Made by a program: the position numbers and the translations under genes. Source: Dactylis glomerata (Eukaryota; Streptophyta; Magnoliopsida; Poales; Poaceae). From it: a stretch of 64,000 nt of DNA. This document shows, in pieces, positions 58,222 through 64,000 of the stretch. How positions within the stretch are numbered: position 1 is the stretch's first letter; every line of letters begins with the position of its first letter. The notes under the pieces were generated by a model. It ran no database searches and was not told the origin of the DNA. It was given only the letters and a program-made list of their open reading frames with translations. The stretch spans positions 558,001-622,000 of the forward strand of contig QXEO01000170.1 of the NCBI GenBank assembly GCA_007115705.1. The letters are read 5' to 3'.

Positions 58222-58250
58222 GGCGGTGAAGCCTAAAAATGAGAGACCCG

Positions 58251-58261
58251 CTCTGATACCA
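58251..58261 (-). promoter_or_regulatory. Primer-binding site of the second Sirevirus (tRNA-iMet type)
   Basis: Minus-strand TGGTATCAGAGCGGG, two bases inside the LTR boundary at 58264. Confidence 0.9.
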
Positions 58262-58728
58262 AATGAAAGTACAAGGATGTCGCCTAGAGGGGGGGTGAAT
58301 AGGCGATTTAAAACTTTTACGAGTGGCTTGACAAATGCGGAATAAAACTAACGTTTAATTTGCCAAGCATACAAAACCTAAAAAACTAGGTTCACCTATG
58401 TGCACCAACAACTTATGCTCGACAAGATAAGCAACTATGTGATAGCAAGATATATATAACTTCAAGCACGAAGGCTATCACAAAGTAAATTGCATAAGTA
58501 AAGGAGCTCGGGTATAGAAATAACCGAGGGACGCGGAGACAACGATGTATCCCGAAGTTCACACCCTTGCGAGTGCTAATCTCCGTTGGAGCGGTGTGGA
58601 GGCACAAGGCTCCCCAAACGCCACGGAGGCTCACCGTAATCTCCTCGAGCCCTCCCACCAAGATGGAAGACCCGACCACTATGGGATACTTGAGGGCGGT
58701 CACCGAACCCGTACAAGCTTGGGGCAAT

Positions 58729-58952
58729 CTCCACAACTCAATTGGAGGCTCCCAAGAATCACCACTGAGGCACCACAAAGCTTGGGAAGATCTCTACAAC
58801 TAAATTGGAGGTCCCCAAGTAATTGCCATGGAGGCACCACAAAGCTTGGGAAGATCTCCACAACTTAATTGGAGGTCCCCAAGTAATTGCCACGGAGGCA
58901 CCACAAAGCTTGGGAAGATCTCCACAACTCAATTGGAGGTCCCCAAGTAACC
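58729..58952 (-). repeat. 64-bp tandem repeat inside the Sirevirus LTR
   Basis: Units begin at 58729, 58792, 58856 and 58920 (the last partial). Each has the order CTCCACAACT-AATTGGAGG, CCCCAAG, GGAGGCACCACAAAGC and TTGGGAAGAT. The unit occurs only once in the LTR at 43918-45090 (near 44325), so it expanded in this subfamily. It lies in the part transcribed after the TATA box. Confidence 0.9.
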
Positions 58953-59370
58953 ACTAAGCCACTAAGCCGTCTAGGGTTCCAAGAACCCAAGAGTAAAAAG
59001 CTCAACGAACTTTCACTACCGAATCTCCGAGGAGAACTCAAACCGATGCACCAAATACAATGGCAAGAACACACGAAGTGCTCAAATCCTTCTCTCCCAA
59101 ATCCCACCAAAGCAACAAATGCTATGGAAGGATATGAGAGGAAGAACAAGGAAGGAAATCCACAAAGAAATCCAAGATCTAGATCCAATAGGTTCCCCTC
59201 ACAAAGAGGAGAAAGTGATTGGTGGAAATGTAGATCTAGATCTCCTCTCTCTTTTCCCTCAAAAAGATGCAAGAATTATGGGAGGGATGAGGAGGAAGGG
59301 AAAGCTCTTCAAGGTCAACAATGGAGGAGAGAGAAATAGAAGAGCCAGCCTCCAAATGAGAAAGAAGGGG

Positions 59371-59380
59371 CTTTATATAG
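59371..59380 (-). promoter_or_regulatory. TATA box of the second Sirevirus LTR
   Basis: Minus-strand GGGGGCTATATAAAGCCCC. The TATA sequence itself sits between inverted GGGGCT and AGCCCC arms. Confidence 0.75.
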
Positions 59381-59417
59381 CCCCCGCACGAAATCTGACC
59401 GTTACAGGATTTTTAAC

Positions 59418-59597
59418 CCGGAAATTCCGGCCCGGGGGCGGAATTTCCGCCCCCCTTATAAAATTTCCGGCCCAAATTTCCGCCCCCCCCTACTGCAGGT
59501 TGCACCAGAAAAGACTTAGCAGAATTTCGCAGGGCCGGAAATTATGGAATTTCCGCCCCCCGGAAATTCCGGTCTCGGGGGCGGAATTTCCGGCCCT
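59418..59597 (-). repeat. Palindrome array upstream of the TATA box, second core type
   Basis: Repeated CCGGAAATTCCGG and GGCGGAATTTCCGCC sites lie at about 59419, 59439, 59463, 59475, 59534, 59550, 59560 and 59580. They occupy the same place relative to the TATA box as the GGATAATCC sites in the other LTR, but the core is AAATTC instead of ATAATC. Confidence 0.8.
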
Positions 59598-60414
59598 GGG
59601 GAAAATATCAGTACGAAAACGGCTGTAACTTTTGCATCCGGACTCCGTTTTCGATGATCTTGGGCTCGTTGGAATCACCACAACAAGCTCTACAACTTCA
59701 TCCATAGAAACATCATAGTACAACAAAGGAGGATGAATCCAAATGATAAAAGGTTTGACTTAGTTATAAAGAAGAACCGGTAAAACCTCCAAACACCAAA
59801 AATGCAATAAGAGTTCCATACGAAATCCATTTTTGATGACCTAGAGCTTGTCTTGGAAATAACCACAAGCTCTAGAACCTCACATGGATAAAAGCCAAAT
59901 AAGAACCAAGAAAGATAATGCCAAGTATGCAAAGGTTTGAGCTCTCTCCGAACGATACAATTAAGTTACTCACTCGAGAGCCCCTCTTGATAGTATGGCT
60001 ACCAATCCTATAATCTGGTCTCCAAACTAACACACGAGACCGGTAGAAGAGAAAACCTATCAAGAACAAACCTTTGCCTTGCAATCCACTTGAGCTAGAT
60101 GATGACGGTCTTGACACCCTCAAGTTGGACTACCTTTCTTGATTGCGCTTGCTCGACCTATCTTGAACTTCGCTTCGACTTGATCAACATTGCACTTCAT
60201 CTTCTTCCTTCTTAATAATGATGCCTTCTATAGGCTCAACTCCCTTGATCATCACATAAACTTCTTTATTTGCATCTTCTTACAACCTTGAAACCAACAT
60301 ATGGCTCAAGCGTTGTCTACGGGCAAGTCCTACAAATATAACTCGATGCAAACATTAGTCCATAGGGATTGTCATTAATTACCAAAACCACACATGGGGG
60401 CAAATGCTCTTTCA

Positions 60415-63400
60415 ATCTCCCCCATTTTGGTAATTGATGACAATCTCTTTGAGAGGGTTTATATAATGAATTTAAAGGACTAAGATAGTTACACTAACAT
60501 CAAATACTACAAAAGTATGTGATGTTAGTAGAACCATCATATATAGAGCAAACTCCCCCATAATCTATGCACGTGTGAATGAACTTGAATTTCATTGCAT
60601 ATATTGCCAACCAATGTTGTTGGTGGAGTTTCCACTATATATACTCAACCACGTAAAGCATGCAAGGCAAATGCTTAAGAACCAAACCAAAGCATGAAGC
60701 CCAATTCCCTTCAAACCCTCGAAACTTCTCCCCCATTGGCATCCATTGCCAAAATGGGCGGAAAGGCTTGAAAGGCCAATATAGCGAGAGTTCCTCCTCA
60801 AGGCAACAAGAGTGAAAACACATGCACAAATCCAAATACGAAAATTTGGAGGAAATCAAACTATATTAAGGATCAAAGATTGCAAACAAAAGGATGACAT
60901 GATGGTAAAACTTCCAACAAATGAAGGTAGCAATCAAAAGATCCAAAAGCGAATCAAATAAAGATATTATGATAAGACCAAAACAATGCTCTAAATAACA
61001 TTAAGAAGCTCCCCAAGGTTTGTGCACAACATATTCCATTTGAATTGAAGTATAAGGTGCACAAACATGGAATCATCACTACCTCGATATTATTCAAAAC
61101 AAAATGATACCAAGTGACATCAAAATACTATGATAACCGCAAAATGGTGCTTTAAATAAAATGAAGAAGCTCCCCAAGGTACGTGCACAAGATAGACTTT
61201 TGTATTTCAAAACAATTTGCACAACATGGAATCCTCACTCCCTCACTATCATTTAAAAGCAACCATTAGCAAGAGATCATAGAAAAGACAATATTCTTAA
61301 CACTTGTATCAAAGAAATGGTTGAGCAACAAGTAAGGAACCGACAAATTAAATGGCTCAACCAAAGGAATGTGTGATAGGAATGAAAGCATATTATAAGA
61401 CTAGTACAAGGATGCACAAAGAGCATCCACATAGTCCTCAATGAATGATATTGCTTAGCATTCCATCCCAACACATAAGGAAAAAAATAAGATATCAATT
61501 AAGGAGATATCATCTCTCATGTGTATAAGTTTCTAAGTAGACAACATCACAAAGAAAATTATCACAAAGAAACATATACACATAAAATAGATACAAAGAA
61601 TAGAACATGATATCTAAAGAAGTTCATGCAATATACCAATGAGATTTTTGCTTTTAAAGCATGGTCAAAGGCTCAATTTATCTTATTGCATATTGAAGAG
61701 CTTCAACCACAAACATGTCAAAGACATCACAAATATCTACAAGGAAAAGAAGATAGTTGGGATGTTTTGGGAAAAGCAACAAGTATCATGAATAAGTATA
61801 CCAAAAGAAAGAACTAAATTTGCACTTTCATCAATATTGCACATGTGAGGAACTTGAGAAAATGATATGCAATAAAATTGCTAGATAGACATATTTGGGA
61901 AGGGTTCCCCAAAAAATACACTCATCTCAAATTACTCACATTTACAATAAAGAGGTTTCATTAAGATCATTGCAAATAAAGATTTTCATGCCATGAAATG
62001 ACCCACATAAGGTTAGATGCTAGAAAAGTATGCATGAATAAGATACTTGTTACCGAGATATCATTGGAAGGATGTAGTAGATAGGAGTTCTTTAATAATC
62101 CTAGCTTGCCACAAATTATCAATTAGTCACCGCTTCATCCTTATTATTGAGACAAGCACCAATATATCTCCCATGTACATAAAACATATTCAAGTACAAT
62201 ATGTTCCCCAAACTCATTGGGTCCGAAGTAGTTAGAGACACTACAATATATAGGATAAGCTCCACATAAATATGTGCATATAGATATGAACTTGAATTTC
62301 ATGCACATCTTAGCCAATTTAGGATTTATTGGAGTTTACCCTATATATTGGATCAAAGAAAGCAAAGCATGCCATAAAATATGTAGTAAGTAAATATGCA
62401 TGCTAAAAACTTTCAAGAGCCAAAGGGAGATACAATTTGGACGAAACACCAAGAAAACCAAAGAGTCACACGAAGGTGTGAAAACCCAAAAGTTGTCCAA
62501 ATTATATCAAAGGATCAATTCAACACAATATTGACTCCAAAGTCCACCAAGTGAACAAAGCAAACGCCAATGAGCAGAAAGGATCACTAAAAGACACATG
62601 CCCAATGACTTATCTCATTTTAAGAATATAGAGCAAAATCAAGAAAAGAGATAGCCATTCTCCCAAAGAGAGCAAGGTTCCAACAAACAAACCAAACTCT
62701 CCACTCTTTTTATGATGGCACACTAAGTACCAAAAAGAAAAGATTTGTCTTCCAACAATAACCAATACCAATTGAAATAAGCCGCAAGAGTATGTTATAG
62801 AAAATATAGGAGAGCTCCCCCAAGATTAGTGCATTATTTATGATTTTGCATTTGAATACAAAATACACACAAATGGGATCATCATCTCTACCTACATTAA
62901 AAATAACACAAAACAAGTTCAACAAAATCAAATGGACTCACAAGAGTTAAGGAAGACAAAGGGAAAAAAACAAATACATTTCTTGGCAAGAGATAAGGTA
63001 ATTAAAAGCAATAGCCAATAAAAAGATGATCAATATATATATACCACATGATAGAGTACCAATTGTCCAAGGACAAGAGGTATTTGGAGTTATTAATTTC
63101 TCGGTGGTATTTTACACATAATTCCAAGATCATCTTCACAACAAAGAAGCATATGACAAGGATAAGAATTAAACACCATGCTAAAGAAGATATTCTTGAT
63201 AGACTCAAATAGTTAAACAATCACGCAAAGCAATGATTAGGATAACTTGAAGCAAATGGTTTTCCAACTTTGATGTAAAATTCCACATTTTAGGAAAAAC
63301 CCTACCAAGAATGTATCTCACAAACAAGATCCAAAGCAAGAGCAATAAAACAATTTGGAAAGTTGAAACTTGTTTGAGCAAACATGTCACATAGAAGAAA

Positions 63401-64000
63401 GATAATTTGCAATATCAACACTATGTGACACAACCTCAAATATGTACATTTTATTGGTTTGTAGTATGCACAAAGCATATTACTCCCCCATAATGTGATA
63501 AAGCATTTATTTTCACAAGAGGCAAATGAAATCCAATATGAGAAGATTAATGGACATTATAGAATTTGAATTTCTCATGAACATGATATACCACATAGAG
63601 ACAAGATAAATTCAAATATCGACACTAAGTGGTATTCCTCATGTGCACACATATTTAGGATTGTGAAGTGCCAAAGCATATCACTCCCCCAAAATGGGAT
63701 AGTCCACTAGTCTCTCAAAAGAACCAAATAATATAAAAGAAGATGCAATAGGCTCAAACACAAACACACATACATGGTGTGCAAACCCACAAGTACATAC
63801 TTGATTAATCAAAATAAAACAAGTAGGTAGCACAACATATACCAACACATGTAATGGAACACAACCAACACATGCAAAAGGGGCGAGTAACTTTCAATGT
63901 AGATAAGTTGAGTACATGTTACCGCAAAGAGGAACATTAGATATATGATATAAATAAGATAATCCAATTGACTTGACTTGAGACAATATATTGATAAAGA
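60415..64000 (-). mobile_element. 3' non-coding internal region of a tandem Sirevirus copy, runs off the window
   Basis: A-rich on the plus strand, with no coding frame of note. At least eight CTCCCC(C)-type motifs, which are GGGG(G)AG purine tracts on the minus strand, occur at 60416, 60554, 60728, 61009, 61166, 62816, 63483 and 63683. Most are followed by an AATNTGTGCA-like stretch. Longer modules recur: 60552-60700 with 62250-62400, 61005-61080 with 61162-61275 and 62810-62900, and 63400-63520 with 63610-63730. This fits the repeated purine-tract region known upstream of Sirevirus 3' LTRs. Confidence 0.7.

Larger units (their letters stand above)
57405..60414 (-). mobile_element. Second Sirevirus-like Copia: 5' LTR and gag
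   Basis: A minus-strand LTR (60414-58264), a tRNA-iMet PBS and gag (58221-57405) are in normal order; everything after gag is replaced by the Tat Gypsy. Its LTR is about twice as long as the LTR at 43918-45090 and differs in its palindrome cores. Confidence 0.85.
58264..60414 (-). repeat. LTR shared by two tandem Sirevirus copies
   Basis: 2,151 bp with TG...CA ends. On its low-coordinate side lies a PBS and on its high-coordinate side a polypurine tract (minus GGGGGAGAT directly before TGAAAGAGC). It is therefore the 5' LTR of the copy to the left and the 3' LTR of the copy to the right. Confidence 0.85.

Noticed and set aside
43918..60414. Reading both Sirevirus parts as one element split by the Tat Gypsy insertion
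   Set aside because: The two LTRs differ in length (1.17 versus 2.15 kb), palindrome core and repeat content; an LTR pair of one element should match, and a Gypsy LTR fragment also intervenes.

Overview
The window looks like a stretch of nuclear DNA from a large, repeat-rich grass genome of the Triticeae type (wheat, Aegilops, barley, rye). The reasons are the long Angela/BARE-style Copia LTRs, a gag-only Gypsy element of the Sabrina/WHAM style, Sirevirus-type Copia LTRs, a Tat-lineage Gypsy with two RNase H domains, a Stowaway MITE and plant L1 LINE pieces. There is no bacterial-type gene organisation, no CRISPR array and no RNA gene. Family names were recognised by eye and are approximate; the structural calls (LTR pairs, TIRs, target-site duplications, PBS/PPT) were read directly from the sequence.

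Layout. 1-4.2 kb: a long LTR and a truncated Gypsy LTR. 4.2-10.4 kb: low-copy or decayed DNA with two LINE tails, one small plausible gene (6241-6558), an unassigned terminal exon (7324-7539, minus) and a uracil-phosphoribosyltransferase gene fragment (8020-8227). 10.46-11.53 kb: a small Mutator-like element with ~220-bp TIRs and a perfect 9-bp target duplication. 14.74-19.84 kb: a second, 5.1-kb Mutator-like element, also with a perfect 9-bp duplication. It carries two apparently intact, divergently transcribed host-type genes, a B3-domain protein and an F-box/DUF295-type protein, separated by a 48-bp minisatellite.

22.0-40.2 kb: a three-level nest, each level with its own target duplication. 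A 5'-truncated LINE is split by a non-autonomous Gypsy element (23321-40078, minus), which is split by an Angela/BARE-like Copia element (27239-35666, minus). 40.2-43.9 kb: diverged ~250-bp tandem repeats, a GC-rich island and a Stowaway MITE.

43.9-64 kb: Sirevirus-like Copia sequences on the minus strand. One comprises RT-RNase H, an accessory gene and a 3' LTR. The other comprises a 5' LTR and gag, and its LTR also serves as the 3' LTR of a further copy running off the right edge. Between them sits a plus-strand Tat-lineage Gypsy (about 49.87-57.40 kb). It is full of premature stops and carries an antisense B3-domain reading frame downstream of integrase.

The most interesting points are the two-gene Mutator element, the antisense B3 domain inside a retrotransposon, and arrays of GC-flanked palindromes placed just upstream of TATA boxes both in Sirevirus LTRs and in front of the internal accessory gene.
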